A stretch of DNA of 6,358 nucleotides from Devosia sp. (lineage in GTDB: Bacteria > Pseudomonadota > Alphaproteobacteria > Rhizobiales > Devosiaceae). The first letter of the stretch is position 1, and each line of letters starts with the position of its first letter. A program made the translations under genes and the position numbers. Where the stretch lies: NCBI GenBank assembly GCA_016793415.1, contig JAEUMC010000805.1, positions 1-6,358 on the forward strand, read 5' to 3'. Below are positions 1 through 5,968 of this stretch, piece by piece. A model generated the notes under the pieces. It did not search any database. It had not been told where the DNA came from and was given only the letters and a program-made list of their open reading frames with translations.

Positions 1-1
1 C

Positions 2-352
2 CGCTTCGGCATCGTCACCGGCCCGGTCTACTGCACCAAGATCGCTTCGAAACTGGTGCGCACCTATACCGACCGGCACGGCCTCAAGGACCTGGCGCGC
101 GAGCTCTTGAACATCGATATGTCCAAGCAGCAGCAGAGTTCGGACTGGGGTGCCGAGAAGATCTCGGAAGCGCAGCTCGACTACGCCGCCTCGGATGTCC
201 TCTACCTGCACGACCTGAAGCGCCACCTCGACCGCATGCTGAGGCGTGAAGGCCGGACCGAACTGGCGCAGGCCTGCTTCGAGTTCCTCAAGCACCGGAT
301 CGACCTCGACCTGATGGGCTGGGACGAGACCGACATCTTCGCGCATAGCTGA
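2..352 (+). CDS. rnd: Ribonuclease D family 3'-5' exonuclease (3' part, 5' end outside the window)
   Basis: The reading frame is open from base 2 and ends in TGA, giving the last 116 residues; the start lies upstream of the window. RNase D proteins are DEDDy-type 3'-5' exonucleases that trim the 3' ends of tRNA precursors and other small RNAs in the cytoplasm. Visible is the third exonuclease motif, Y-x3-D (visible residues Y61 and D65, in YAASDVLYL), which supplies the catalytic tyrosine and a metal-binding aspartate. Just before it are the conserved stretches TDRHGLKDL and SKQQQSSDW typical of the alphaproteobacterial family. The protein ends about 50 residues after the motif, so there is no room for the HRDC domains of E. 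coli RNase D; this is the short single-domain form. The first two motifs are outside the window. Its stop overlaps the lptC start by one base, suggesting co-transcription with the lpt genes. Confidence 0.9.
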   Translation, partial: RFGIVTGPVYCTKIASKLVRTYTDRHGLKDLARELLNIDMSKQQQSSDWGAEKISEAQLDYAASDVLYLHDLKRHLDRMLRREGRTELAQACFEFLKHRIDLDLMGWDETDIFAHS

Positions 353-990
353 TGGCGTCGCTGGCCGCCCCGACCGACGATCGCGCCGCGCTCTATCAGC
401 GCCTCGATCGTCGCAACCGGCTGGTCGGCCTGCTGCGCTGGCTGGTGCCGGCCGGCGGCGTGCTGGTTTTCGTAGTGCTGCTGGCGATGATCGTCGTCGA
501 CAATCTCAGCCAGCGCTTCGGCTACTCCAACATCCGGATCGACCGCGACAACCTGGTGGTGGAAACGCCGCGTCTCACCTCCACCGGAGAGGACGGTACG
601 CTCTACGCGCTCTCGGCGCGGGCGGCCAAGGTTGCCCCGATGCGGAACGACCTGATCGACATGGAGGACGCGGTGTTCACCATGACCCCGCCGGAAGGCG
701 CCGCCATGCGGGCCGAGGCGGCCGCCGCGCAGTTCCAGACCAACGATCAGTTGCTGAATGTGCCGGGTATCGCCCATGTCACCAGTACCGAGGGCCTCGA
801 TGGGACGCTCGAAGGGGTGTTCGCCGACCTGATGAACTGGAAGATGGTGGCCAGCGGCAATGTCGACATCACCATGCCGAGCGGTTCGCACATCGTCTCG
901 GACGGCATGACCTATGATCGCGAAACCGGCATCTACACCTTCAAGAACGCCAGGGTAACGCTGAACTCCACTCCGGGGGAATCCGAATGA
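352..990 (+). CDS. lptC: LPS export ABC transporter periplasmic protein LptC
   Basis: Predicted 212-residue bitopic inner-membrane protein. In the Lpt pathway LptC is anchored to the LptB2FG transporter and passes lipopolysaccharide to LptA in the periplasm. The sequence shows a short charged cytoplasmic N-terminus, one hydrophobic membrane segment at about residues 28-50 (from LRWLVPAGG to LLAMIVVD), then a soluble domain rich in beta-type patterns, as expected for the LptC beta-jellyroll. Identity rests on this architecture plus position directly before lptA and lptB, because LptC sequences diverge strongly between groups. The ATG start overlaps the upstream TGA (TGATG) and no clear Shine-Dalgarno precedes it, which fits translational coupling. 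The stop overlaps the lptA start as ATGA. Confidence 0.9.
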   Translation: MASLAAPTDDRAALYQRLDRRNRLVGLLRWLVPAGGVLVFVVLLAMIVVDNLSQRFGYSNIRIDRDNLVVETPRLTSTGEDGTLYALSARAAKVAPMRNDLIDMEDAVFTMTPPEGAAMRAEAAAAQFQTNDQLLNVPGIAHVTSTEGLDGTLEGVFADLMNWKMVASGNVDITMPSGSHIVSDGMTYDRETGIYTFKNARVTLNSTPGESE

Positions 991-1457
991 AGCTGTTTGC
1001 CCCGCTGCAGATGGGCCTGATGATGCTGGTTCTGATGACGCTCGCGGCGCTGCCGGTGGTGGCGGCCGAACCGGTCAACGTTTCAGCCGACGACTTCACC
1101 ATCGACCAGAACAACAACAATGCCACCTTCAGCGGCAATGTGGTGATCACTCGCACCGGGCTGTCGCTGTGGGCCGACAAGGTGGTGGTGCTCTATGGCA
1201 GCGGCGGGCAGAGCGACATCGACAGCCTCACCGCCACCGGCAATGTGCGGATCAAGACCGACAGCCAGGATGCCACGGGGGCCAAGGCGACGTTCGACCC
1301 AGACACGCTGATCCTCAAGCTCAGCGGCAATGTCACGGTGGTCAACGCCCAGGGCAGGCTGAACGGACCGGAACTCACCATCAACCTCGCCACCAACAGT
1401 TCGGTGTTCAAGGGCAGCGAAGGGGGCCGGGTGACCGGCGTCTTCACTCCGCAATGA
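987..1457 (+). CDS. lptA: LPS transport periplasmic protein LptA (OstA-like)
   Basis: Encodes 156 residues. LptA forms the periplasmic bridge along which lipopolysaccharide travels from LptC to LptD in the outer membrane. A signal peptide is clear: K2, a hydrophobic core from about residues 9 to 24, and a probable signal peptidase I site after V25-A26-A27, giving a mature N-terminus EPVNVSADDF. The mature part has the repeated short beta-strand pattern of the OstA/LptA fold, with recurring turns such as ATFSGNVVITR, LTATGNVRI and LKLSGNVTV. The length is typical for the family. A good ribosome binding site (GGGGGA, 975-980) lies six bases before the ATG. The gene overlaps its neighbours by four bases (ATGA) at both ends, so lptC, lptA and lptB are very probably one translationally coupled operon. 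Confidence 0.93.
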   Translation: MKLFAPLQMGLMMLVLMTLAALPVVAAEPVNVSADDFTIDQNNNNATFSGNVVITRTGLSLWADKVVVLYGSGGQSDIDSLTATGNVRIKTDSQDATGAKATFDPDTLILKLSGNVTVVNAQGRLNGPELTINLATNSSVFKGSEGGRVTGVFTPQ

Positions 1458-2221
1458 ACGAGGCGGCGGCAGTCAAGGCCAGGGCCCCCGTCGACCAGAC
1501 CGGTTGGCTGGTGGCGCATGGGCTCAACAAGAGCTTCGGCAAACGCACTGTGGTGGAAAACGTCAGCCTGGCGGTGCGGCGCGGCGAAGCCGTCGGGCTG
1601 CTGGGGCCGAACGGCGCCGGCAAGACCACGGTCTTCACCATGATCATGGGCCTGGTGAAGCCGGACAAGGGCAAGATCCTGGTCGACGGGCGGCCGATCA
1701 CCAACCTGCCGCTGTTCCAGCGCGGGCGGCTCGGCATCGGCTATCTGCCGCAGGAGAGCTCGATCTTTCGCGGCCTCAGCGTCGAAGGCAACATCCTCGC
1801 GGTGCTGGAGGGCCATGTGCCGAGGAAGGCCGAGCGGCTGGCGCGGCTCAATGAGCTGCTGGCCGAATTCGGTATCGCCCACATCGCCAAATCCAACGCC
1901 CTGGCGCTGTCGGGAGGCGAGCGCCGGCGCGTCGAGATCGCCCGGGCGGTGGCGACCGACCCACTGTTCATGCTGCTCGACGAGCCATTCGCCGGCGTCG
2001 ACCCGATCGCGGTCAGCGAAGTCAAGATGCTGGTCAAGCACCTCACGCGACGCGGCATCGGGGTGCTGATCACCGACCATTCGGTGCGCGAGACGCTGTC
2101 GCTGGTCGACCGTGCCTACGTGATCCACGAAGGCCATGTGATGATCCAGGGCAAGCCCGACGTCATCGCCGCCGACCCCGAGGCCCGCCGGGTCTATCTG
2201 GGCGATACGTTCGAAGTCTGA
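1454..2221 (+). CDS. lptB: LPS export ABC transporter ATP-binding protein LptB
   Basis: 255-residue cytoplasmic ATPase that powers extraction of lipopolysaccharide from the inner membrane as the LptB dimer bound to LptF and LptG. All ABC motifs are present: Walker A GPNGAGKTT (residues 51-59), Q-loop Q100 (GYLPQESS), signature LSGGE (152-156), Walker B LFMLLDEP with catalytic E177, D-loop (GVDP) and switch H209 (ITDHSVRE). The DHSVRET and YVIHEGHV stretches are characteristic of LptB among branched-chain-type ABC ATPases. The frame is open far upstream inside lptA, but the ATG at 1454 overlaps the lptA stop (ATGA) and gives the family length with a roughly ten-residue N-terminal extension. 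No strong Shine-Dalgarno is seen, so coupling to lptA translation is likely. lptF and lptG are not in the window, as is usual because they are normally encoded elsewhere. Confidence 0.97.
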   Translation: MNEAAAVKARAPVDQTGWLVAHGLNKSFGKRTVVENVSLAVRRGEAVGLLGPNGAGKTTVFTMIMGLVKPDKGKILVDGRPITNLPLFQRGRLGIGYLPQESSIFRGLSVEGNILAVLEGHVPRKAERLARLNELLAEFGIAHIAKSNALALSGGERRRVEIARAVATDPLFMLLDEPFAGVDPIAVSEVKMLVKHLTRRGIGVLITDHSVRETLSLVDRAYVIHEGHVMIQGKPDVIAADPEARRVYLGDTFEV

Positions 2222-2222
2222 A

Positions 2223-2281
2223 GCGAATAGTGAGTAGCGAGTCGCGAATGGGGTGGCGAGCCCCGCTGTTCGCCACTCACT
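2223..2281. repeat. Heptamer tandem repeat forming an imperfect intergenic palindrome
   Basis: Four degenerate 7-base units follow each other directly after the lptB stop: GCGAATA (2223), GTGAGTA (2230), GCGAGTC (2237) and GCGAATG (2244). Two inverted units lie at about 2268-2281. Bases 2229-2240 pair with 2270-2281 over 12 base pairs with a single A/C mismatch. Inside, GGGG (2250-2253) can pair with CCCC (2261-2264). No T-run follows, so it is not a standard intrinsic terminator. It resembles low-complexity GAGTAGCGAATAG-type palindromes scattered between genes in Rhizobiales genomes. It could also modulate read-through from lptB into rpoN. Confidence 0.7.
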
Positions 2282-2287
2282 CTGCCT

Positions 2288-2303
2288 TGGCACGCTTCTT
2301 GCT
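2288..2303 (+). promoter_or_regulatory. Sigma-54 (-24/-12) promoter upstream of rpoN
   Basis: TGGCACG (2288-2294), four bases, then TTGCT (2299-2303) matches the sigma-54 consensus TGGCACG-N4-TTGCW without mismatch. The invariant GG (2289-2290) and GC (2301-2302) are correctly spaced, with their second bases 12 apart. The predicted transcription start is near 2314, giving a leader of about 49 bases to the ATG at 2363. Because the downstream gene encodes sigma-54, the site implies autoregulation, positive with an enhancer-binding activator or negative through unproductive holoenzyme binding. No activator site was recognised. Confidence 0.8.
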
Positions 2304-2362
2304 CTCGTGGTGCCAATCATGCATGGATGGCGCAGGAAGCCTCTCTTAGTGGAAACGTGCTT

Positions 2363-3871
2363 ATGGCCTTGTCGCCACGGCTTGAGGTGCGTCAGAGCCA
2401 GGGCCTGACGCTCACGCCGCAACTGATGCAGTCGATCCGGCTGCTGCAGCTCAGCCACCTCGAACTCAACAGCTTTGTCGAGGCCGAGTTGCTGCGCAAT
2501 CCGCTGCTCGAGCGCGAGGACGGGGCGGAGCCGACCGAGGACACGGCGGAAGCGACGGAGCGGCCAGCCGAACTCAACGCGTCCGAGGATACGGTCGACT
2601 ATTCCGAGCGCATCCAGTCGGCGGACTCGATTGCCAACGGCTATGACACCGAGGTCGAGAACGTCTTTCCCGACCAGTCGGCGCCGGAGCGGCAGGCCGA
2701 CTCGACGCAGTGGAACGAACGCAGCGGCGGCGATGGCGAAGCGGCCGATATCGACCAGTTCGTCGCGGCCCGTCCGACACTGGGCGACCACCTGGCCGCG
2801 CAGGCGGGGCTGATCATTGCCGATCCGGCGGAGCGGCTGATCGCGCAGTTCCTGATCGATAGTCTGAGCGAGGCCGGCTACCTCGCGGTCGAGCTCGAGA
2901 CCGTGGCCGAGCAGTTGGGCGCACCGGTCGAGGCCATCGAGGCGGTGCTGTTCAAGCTGCAGGGGTGCGACCCCATCGGGGTGTTCGCCCGCGATGTGCG
3001 CGAGTGCCTGGCGCTGCAGCTTCGCGAAAGGGATCGGCTCGACCCGATGATGCTGCGCCTGCTCGATAATCTCGAGCTGATCGCCGAGCACGACCTCGCA
3101 GCGTTGGCGCGCGCCGTCGGCGCCGACCGCGAGGATCTCAGCGACATGCTGGCCGAGTTGCGCCAGCTCGACCCCAAGCCCGGCCGGGCCTTCGAGGCCG
3201 GACCGGTGGAATCGGTGGTGCCGGACGTGTTCGTGCGGCCTGGGCTCGGCGGCGAGTGGCAGATCGAACTCAATGCCGATGTGCTGCCGCGGGTGCTGGT
3301 CAACCGCACGTATTATGCGTCGGTGACCAAGAAGACCCGCGACACCACGGAAAAGAGCTTCCTCACCGATTGTCTCGCCACCGCCAACTGGCTGGCCAAG
3401 AGCCTCGACCAGCGGGCGCAGACCATCCTCAAGGTCACAGCCGAAATCGTGAAGCAGCAGGACGGCTTTCTCGTGCACGGCATCACCCATCTCAAACCGA
3501 TGACGCTGAAGGCGGTCGCCGACGCGATCGAGATGCACGAGTCGACGGTGAGCCGGGTCACCTCGAACAAATACGTGTCGACGCCGCGCGGCCTGTTCGA
3601 GATGAAGTATTTCTTCACCACGGCGCTCGGCTCGTCGACCGGCGAAGGCGATCACTCCGCCGAGGCGGTGCGCCATCGCATCAAGCAGATCATCGACGCC
3701 GAGCAGCCGTCGGACATCCTGTCGGACGACACCATTGCCGAGATGCTGCAGAAGGAACGCGGGATCGAAGTGGCGCGCCGCACCGTGGCGAAATATCGCG
3801 AGGGGATGAACATCCCCTCCTCGGTGATCCGGCGCCGCCAGAAGCGCGCTTTGGTCGCGGCGGGACGATAG
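2363..3871 (+). CDS. rpoN: RNA polymerase sigma-54 factor RpoN
   Basis: 502-residue alternative sigma factor that directs RNA polymerase to -24/-12 promoters and needs an AAA+ enhancer-binding protein for open complex formation. Region I is clear at residues 1-50 (MALSPRLEVRQSQ, then TPQLMQSIRLLQL), the part contacted by activators. An acidic, variable region II follows (about 51-130), then the core-binding domain (about 130-310). The helix-turn-helix region is at about 383-402 (VADAIEMHESTVSRVTSNKY) and the RpoN box ARRTVAKYRE at 471-480 contacts the -24 element. The frame can also start at ATG 2327, but 2363 is preferred: it gives the family start MALSPRLE, has a GGA Shine-Dalgarno nine bases upstream, and leaves a normal leader from the sigma-54 promoter. 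The position between lptB and hpf is the conserved alphaproteobacterial one. No truncation is seen. Confidence 0.97.
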   Translation: MALSPRLEVRQSQGLTLTPQLMQSIRLLQLSHLELNSFVEAELLRNPLLEREDGAEPTEDTAEATERPAELNASEDTVDYSERIQSADSIANGYDTEVENVFPDQSAPERQADSTQWNERSGGDGEAADIDQFVAARPTLGDHLAAQAGLIIADPAERLIAQFLIDSLSEAGYLAVELETVAEQLGAPVEAIEAVLFKLQGCDPIGVFARDVRECLALQLRERDRLDPMMLRLLDNLELIAEHDLAALARAVGADREDLSDMLAELRQLDPKPGRAFEAGPVESVVPDVFVRPGLGGEWQIELNADVLPRVLVNRTYYASVTKKTRDTTEKSFLTDCLATANWLAKSLDQRAQTILKVTAEIVKQQDGFLVHGITHLKPMTLKAVADAIEMHESTVSRVTSNKYVSTPRGLFEMKYFFTTALGSSTGEGDHSAEAVRHRIKQIIDAEQPSDILSDDTIAEMLQKERGIEVARRTVAKYREGMNIPSSVIRRRQKRALVAAGR

Positions 3872-3928
3872 CGCTTCGACACACCCGCTGTCGACACCTC
3901 GCATTTGAACCCAATGCCGATCCGCGCA

Positions 3929-3957
3929 TTGCTCCCCGGGTAGGGGCGGACTAGACT
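3929..3957 (+). promoter_or_regulatory. Probable housekeeping sigma-70 promoter for hpf
   Basis: TTGCTC (3929-3934) and TAGACT (3952-3957) are separated by exactly 17 bases, a reasonable match to -35/-10 elements and the best pair seen in the rpoN-hpf gap. The start would fall near 3964, giving a leader of about 69 bases. A short inverted repeat, TCACC-GG-GGTGA (3962-3973), covers the predicted start and might be an operator or leader hairpin. The rest of the 3872-4032 gap shows no gene and no convincing terminator. Confidence 0.45.
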
Positions 3958-4032
3958 CCCCTCACCGGGGTGACCACATCTCTTGGTGGCGGCCGCTCCG
4001 GCTGGCTGCACTAACAAGAAAGAGGGACCTCC

Positions 4033-4602
4033 ATGACACTGCGCGTCTCAGGAAAAAACATGGATGTCGGCGATGCGCTGCGTATCAAGGCGCAGGGCCA
4101 TTTCGACACGGTGGTGAAGAAGTATTTCGACGGCAACTATACCGGCCACCTCACCCTCGAGCCGGAGGGTTCGGGGTTCAACGCCCAGTGCATGGTGCAC
4201 CTCGATTCCGGCGCCGTGCTGCAGTCGAGTTCCTATGGCGGCGATGCGCTGTCGGCCTATCAGGGCATGGCGGACACGATCGAGAAGCGGCTGCGCCGCT
4301 ATAACCGGAAATTGAAGGCGCACCGGCGTGGCGCCAATGGCACCGCCGAGGAAGCGCCGTCCTACGTGCTGGCCGCGCCCGGCGAGGACGACGAGCTGAT
4401 GGAGGACTATTCGCCGCCGGTGATCGCCGAGGCCACCTCGAGCCTGAGGCAGATGTCTGTGGGCGAAGCGGTGATGCAGCTTGATTTGACCCAGGCGGAA
4501 GTGGTCGTATTCCGGCATGCTGGACATGGTGGCCTAAATGTGGTCTACCGCCGCGCCGACGGCAATATTGGCTGGATCGATCCAGCCCTCAAGCCGAACT
4601 AG
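4033..4602 (+). CDS. hpf: Long-form ribosome hibernation promoting factor HPF
   Basis: 189 residues in two parts. Residues 1 to about 97 form the RaiA/HPF-like domain that binds the decoding region of the 30S subunit; the basic stretch EKRLRRYNRKLKAHRR (about 84-99) is typical. An acidic, variable linker (about 100-128) leads to the C-terminal domain (about 129-186) that dimerises and so joins two 70S ribosomes into inactive 100S particles in starved or stationary cells. The length marks the long HPF type, not the short E. coli HPF or YfiA. The ATG has a strong ribosome binding site (AGAGGGA, 4021-4027) five bases upstream. In proteobacteria the gene commonly sits between rpoN and ptsN, as here. 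Residues 180-185 (GWIDPA) are encoded by a perfect 18-base palindrome. Confidence 0.95.
   Translation: MTLRVSGKNMDVGDALRIKAQGHFDTVVKKYFDGNYTGHLTLEPEGSGFNAQCMVHLDSGAVLQSSSYGGDALSAYQGMADTIEKRLRRYNRKLKAHRRGANGTAEEAPSYVLAAPGEDDELMEDYSPPVIAEATSSLRQMSVGEAVMQLDLTQAEVVVFRHAGHGGLNVVYRRADGNIGWIDPALKPN
4570..4587. repeat. Perfect 18-bp palindrome inside the hpf 3' end
   Basis: GGCTGGATCGATCCAGCC equals its own reverse complement and spans exactly six hpf codons (GWIDPA). In RNA it could fold as a 7-bp hairpin with a UCGA loop, ending 15 bases before the end of hpf. The amino acids belong to a conserved motif of the dimerisation domain, so coincidence of coding constraint and codon choice is possible. 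Confidence 0.6.
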
Positions 4603-4607
4603 GGCTC

Positions 4608-4628
4608 CGGAAAAGCTTGGTCTTTCCG
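4608..4628 (+). other. Weak stem-loop between hpf and ptsN
   Basis: CGGAAA (4608-4613) can pair with TTTCCG (4623-4628) around a nine-base loop. It fills much of the 48-base gap between hpf and ptsN and ends about 22 bases before the ptsN ATG. It has no following T-run. It might influence relative translation or RNA processing, but six pairs with a large loop is weak. Confidence 0.25.
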
Positions 4629-4650
4629 CATCCACGATGGGAAATTCTTG

Positions 4651-5118
4651 ATGGAATTGGCTGACATCCTCTCGGAGGACTCGGTGATTGTTTGCTCGGA
4701 GAGCAAGACCAAACTGGACGTGCTGCACAGGCTTTCCGAGCAGGCTGCAAAGATCACCGGGCAAGACGCCGCCACCATCTTCGAGGCCGTGAACGATCGC
4801 GAACAGCTGGGCTCGACCGGGCTGGGCAATGGCATCGCCATTCCGCACGGCAAGTTCGCGGGGCTCAACGGGGTGACGGCCTTGTTCGCCAAGCTCGATA
4901 CGCCGGTGGAGTTCGAAGCGGTGGATGACCAGCCGGTCGACCTGGTGATGCTGTTGCTCGCGCCCATGGGCGCGGGCGCCGACCACCTCAAGGCGCTGGC
5001 CCGGGTGGCGCGGATTCTGCGGACCGATTCCGTGGTCGCTCGGCTGCGCCGCAGCAAGGCTGCCGAGGAACTCTACAGCATCCTGACCCAGCCGCTGGAA
5101 GCCACGCGGGCGGCCTGA
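4651..5118 (+). CDS. ptsN: PTS IIA-like nitrogen regulatory protein PtsN (EIIA-Ntr)
   Basis: 155-residue cytoplasmic EIIA domain of the mannitol/fructose type. It is the terminal phosphate acceptor of the nitrogen phosphotransferase chain (PtsP, NPr, PtsN) and regulates proteins such as potassium transporters and sensor kinases rather than importing sugar. The phosphorylated histidine is H66 in GIAIPHGK, and a second conserved histidine is in DHLKALA (H112). The length is typical for a single EIIA domain. A TTG codon immediately precedes the ATG and could also initiate, but ATG at 4651 gives the family start MELADIL and has GGGA (4639-4642) eight bases upstream. The gene lies 48 bases after hpf on the same strand, so co-transcription is likely. 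A hairpin terminator follows 25 bases after the stop. Confidence 0.96.
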   Translation: MELADILSEDSVIVCSESKTKLDVLHRLSEQAAKITGQDAATIFEAVNDREQLGSTGLGNGIAIPHGKFAGLNGVTALFAKLDTPVEFEAVDDQPVDLVMLLLAPMGAGADHLKALARVARILRTDSVVARLRRSKAAEELYSILTQPLEATRAA

Positions 5119-5143
5119 CTGCCACTGATGTGATGCAATTGCT

Positions 5144-5183
5144 CGAGGGCCTTCTCCGATGGGAGGAGGCCCTCGGCCTTTAT
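5144..5183 (+). terminator. Intrinsic terminator after ptsN
   Basis: Bases 5144-5157 pair with 5162-5175 over 14 base pairs (one T-G wobble, otherwise perfect) around the loop GATG. A short, weak T-rich tail (GCCTTTAT) follows. It should end the hpf-ptsN transcript. It also lies in the convergent gap between ptsN and the minus-strand DUF1150 gene, so the hairpin may protect the 3' end of that transcript too, although there is no T-run on the minus-strand side. Confidence 0.8.
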
Positions 5184-5199
5184 GGCGTGCGACGCAGGC

Positions 5200-5472
5200 T
5201 CAATGCAGCGTCACGATGCCGAAGGACTTGTCGCTCAGCCATTCCTCGACGGCTTCCTCGCTGTCCCCGACCATCAGCGGCGAGCCGTCGGCCGAGACCA
5301 CGATGTGGAAGTCGGAGTCTTCATTGAATTCGCTGTCGGGCAGGATCGGACCCATGTCCGCGCCCTTGACGTGCTTGACGTAAACCACTGCATTGCCGCC
5401 GAGCGCCATGAACTGGGCCGGGGTCAGGTTCCGCAGGGGATTGTCGATCTGTTGTTCTCTGTTCTCTTGCAC
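5200..5472 (-). CDS. DUF1150 family protein, partner gene of hsp20
   Basis: 90-residue acidic soluble protein with no signal peptide or membrane segment. It matches what is known of the alphaproteobacterial DUF1150 family: an N-terminal LTPAQFMALGGNAVVYVKHVKG stretch, a central acidic segment ending in FHIVVSADGSPL, and a C-terminal helix (EEAVEEWLSD). The function is unknown. These genes are frequently found directly beside small heat-shock protein genes, as here, 15 bases downstream of hsp20, which suggests a stress-related role by association only. The start is GTG: AGGGGA (5485-5480) lies seven bases upstream. The nearby ATG at 5477-5475 is in another frame that soon stops and is too close to the Shine-Dalgarno. 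Expression presumably depends on the hsp20 heat-shock promoter, as no separate promoter is seen in the short gap. Confidence 0.88.
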   Translation of the reverse strand: MQENREQQIDNPLRNLTPAQFMALGGNAVVYVKHVKGADMGPILPDSEFNEDSDFHIVVSADGSPLMVGDSEEAVEEWLSDKSFGIVTLH

Positions 5473-5487
5473 TTCATGTTCCCCTTT

Positions 5488-5907
5488 CTAGGCAGAACGG
5501 ATCTCGATACGGCGGGCGATCTTTTCGGCTCTCGGACGAACAACTGCGATCATCAGCATGCCGTTCCGTAACATCGCGTCTTTGACCACCATGCCGTCGG
5601 CGAGGAGGAAGTTTCGCTGGAACTGCCGCGCGGCGATGCCGCGATGCAGGTAGTTTCGGCTGCCGTCGTCTTTCTGTCGGCCGCGGACCAGCAGCTGGTT
5701 GTCTTCCACCATCACCTCGAGGTCGGCCTCGGCGAACCCCGCGACGGCGATGGAAATCAGAAAGGTCTCCGCGCCCTCGGTATCGAGCGAACGCTCGATA
5801 TTGTAGGGCGGGTAGCCATCGGCGGCTTTGCTCAACCGATCGATACGTTCCTCGAACGCGTCGAAGCCGAGCAGGAAGGGCGCCGAAAACATGGAGACGC
5901 GCGACAT
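5488..5907 (-). CDS. Hsp20 family small heat-shock protein (IbpA-like)
   Basis: 139-residue ATP-independent holdase that binds unfolding proteins in oligomers and hands them to DnaK/ClpB. A short hydrophobic N-terminal arm (MSRVSMFSAPFLLGFDAFEE) is followed by PPYNIE, which opens the alpha-crystallin domain (about residues 33-125) with AVAGF, NQLLVRG, YLHRGIAARQF and NGMLMIAV. The C-terminal IEI motif (134-136) is the I-x-I anchor for oligomer assembly. This pattern fits class A, IbpA-like rhizobial Hsps. The frame continues to a TTG at 5931, but ATG at 5907 is preferred: AAGGA (5920-5916) lies eight bases upstream and the TTG falls inside the thermometer hairpin. Promoter and leader both indicate heat control. 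hspE/ibpA-type names are not assigned because paralogues are common in this order. Confidence 0.94.
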   Translation of the reverse strand: MSRVSMFSAPFLLGFDAFEERIDRLSKAADGYPPYNIERSLDTEGAETFLISIAVAGFAEADLEVMVEDNQLLVRGRQKDDGSRNYLHRGIAARQFQRNFLLADGMVVKDAMLRNGMLMIAVVRPRAEKIARRIEIRSA

Positions 5908-5913
5908 CCGTAT

Positions 5914-5933
5914 CGTCCTTGTTCCAAGCAACG
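5914..5933 (-). promoter_or_regulatory. ROSE-type RNA thermometer hairpin masking the hsp20 Shine-Dalgarno
   Basis: On the minus strand C5933-G5932-U5931-U5930-(G5929)-C5928-U5927-U5926 pairs with A5920 down to G5914 around the loop GGAAC. The UUGCU segment faces the AGGA Shine-Dalgarno, with one extra G (5929) opposite it, the defining feature of ROSE elements in rhizobial small heat-shock genes. Such hairpins melt on warming and free the ribosome site. All seven pairs other than the extra G are satisfied, one being a U-G wobble. Confidence 0.75.
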
Positions 5934-5937
5934 GTGT

Positions 5938-5968
5938 GGAGCGGCCCGAGTTTCAGTGGCGCCGTTCC
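5938..5968 (-). other. Upstream hairpin of the hsp20 leader
   Basis: Reading the minus strand, GGAACGGC (5968-5961) pairs with GCCGCTCC (5945-5938), seven of eight positions matching. ROSE leaders usually carry one or more stable hairpins before the temperature-sensitive one. It begins within a few bases of the transcription start predicted from the heat-shock promoter, so the leader of about 63 bases would consist almost entirely of these two hairpins. Confidence 0.5.

Noticed and set aside
2229..2281. Intrinsic terminator after lptB
   Set aside because: The stem is long, but the loop region is large and no T-run follows on either strand; kept as a repeat only.
2327..2362. Extended rpoN start at ATG 2327
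   Set aside because: It adds twelve residues unlike the family, lacks a Shine-Dalgarno and would lie only about 13 bases from the predicted transcription start.
1193..3904. A 903-codon open frame on the minus strand, antisense to lptB and rpoN
   Set aside because: It lies opposite well-recognised genes, crosses the intergenic repeat, has no family motifs and a composition rich in R, H and L typical of shadow frames in GC-rich DNA.
4486..4513. Internal promoter for ptsN (TTGACC - 16 bases - TATTCC) within hpf
   Set aside because: The -35 is good but the -10 is poor and the site is inside coding sequence; matches of this quality are expected by chance.
5475..5477. ATG as start of the DUF1150 gene or sign of a frameshift
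   Set aside because: The ATG frame stops after a few codons, and its spacing to the Shine-Dalgarno is too short, whereas the GTG at 5472 is ideally spaced and leads into an intact protein.
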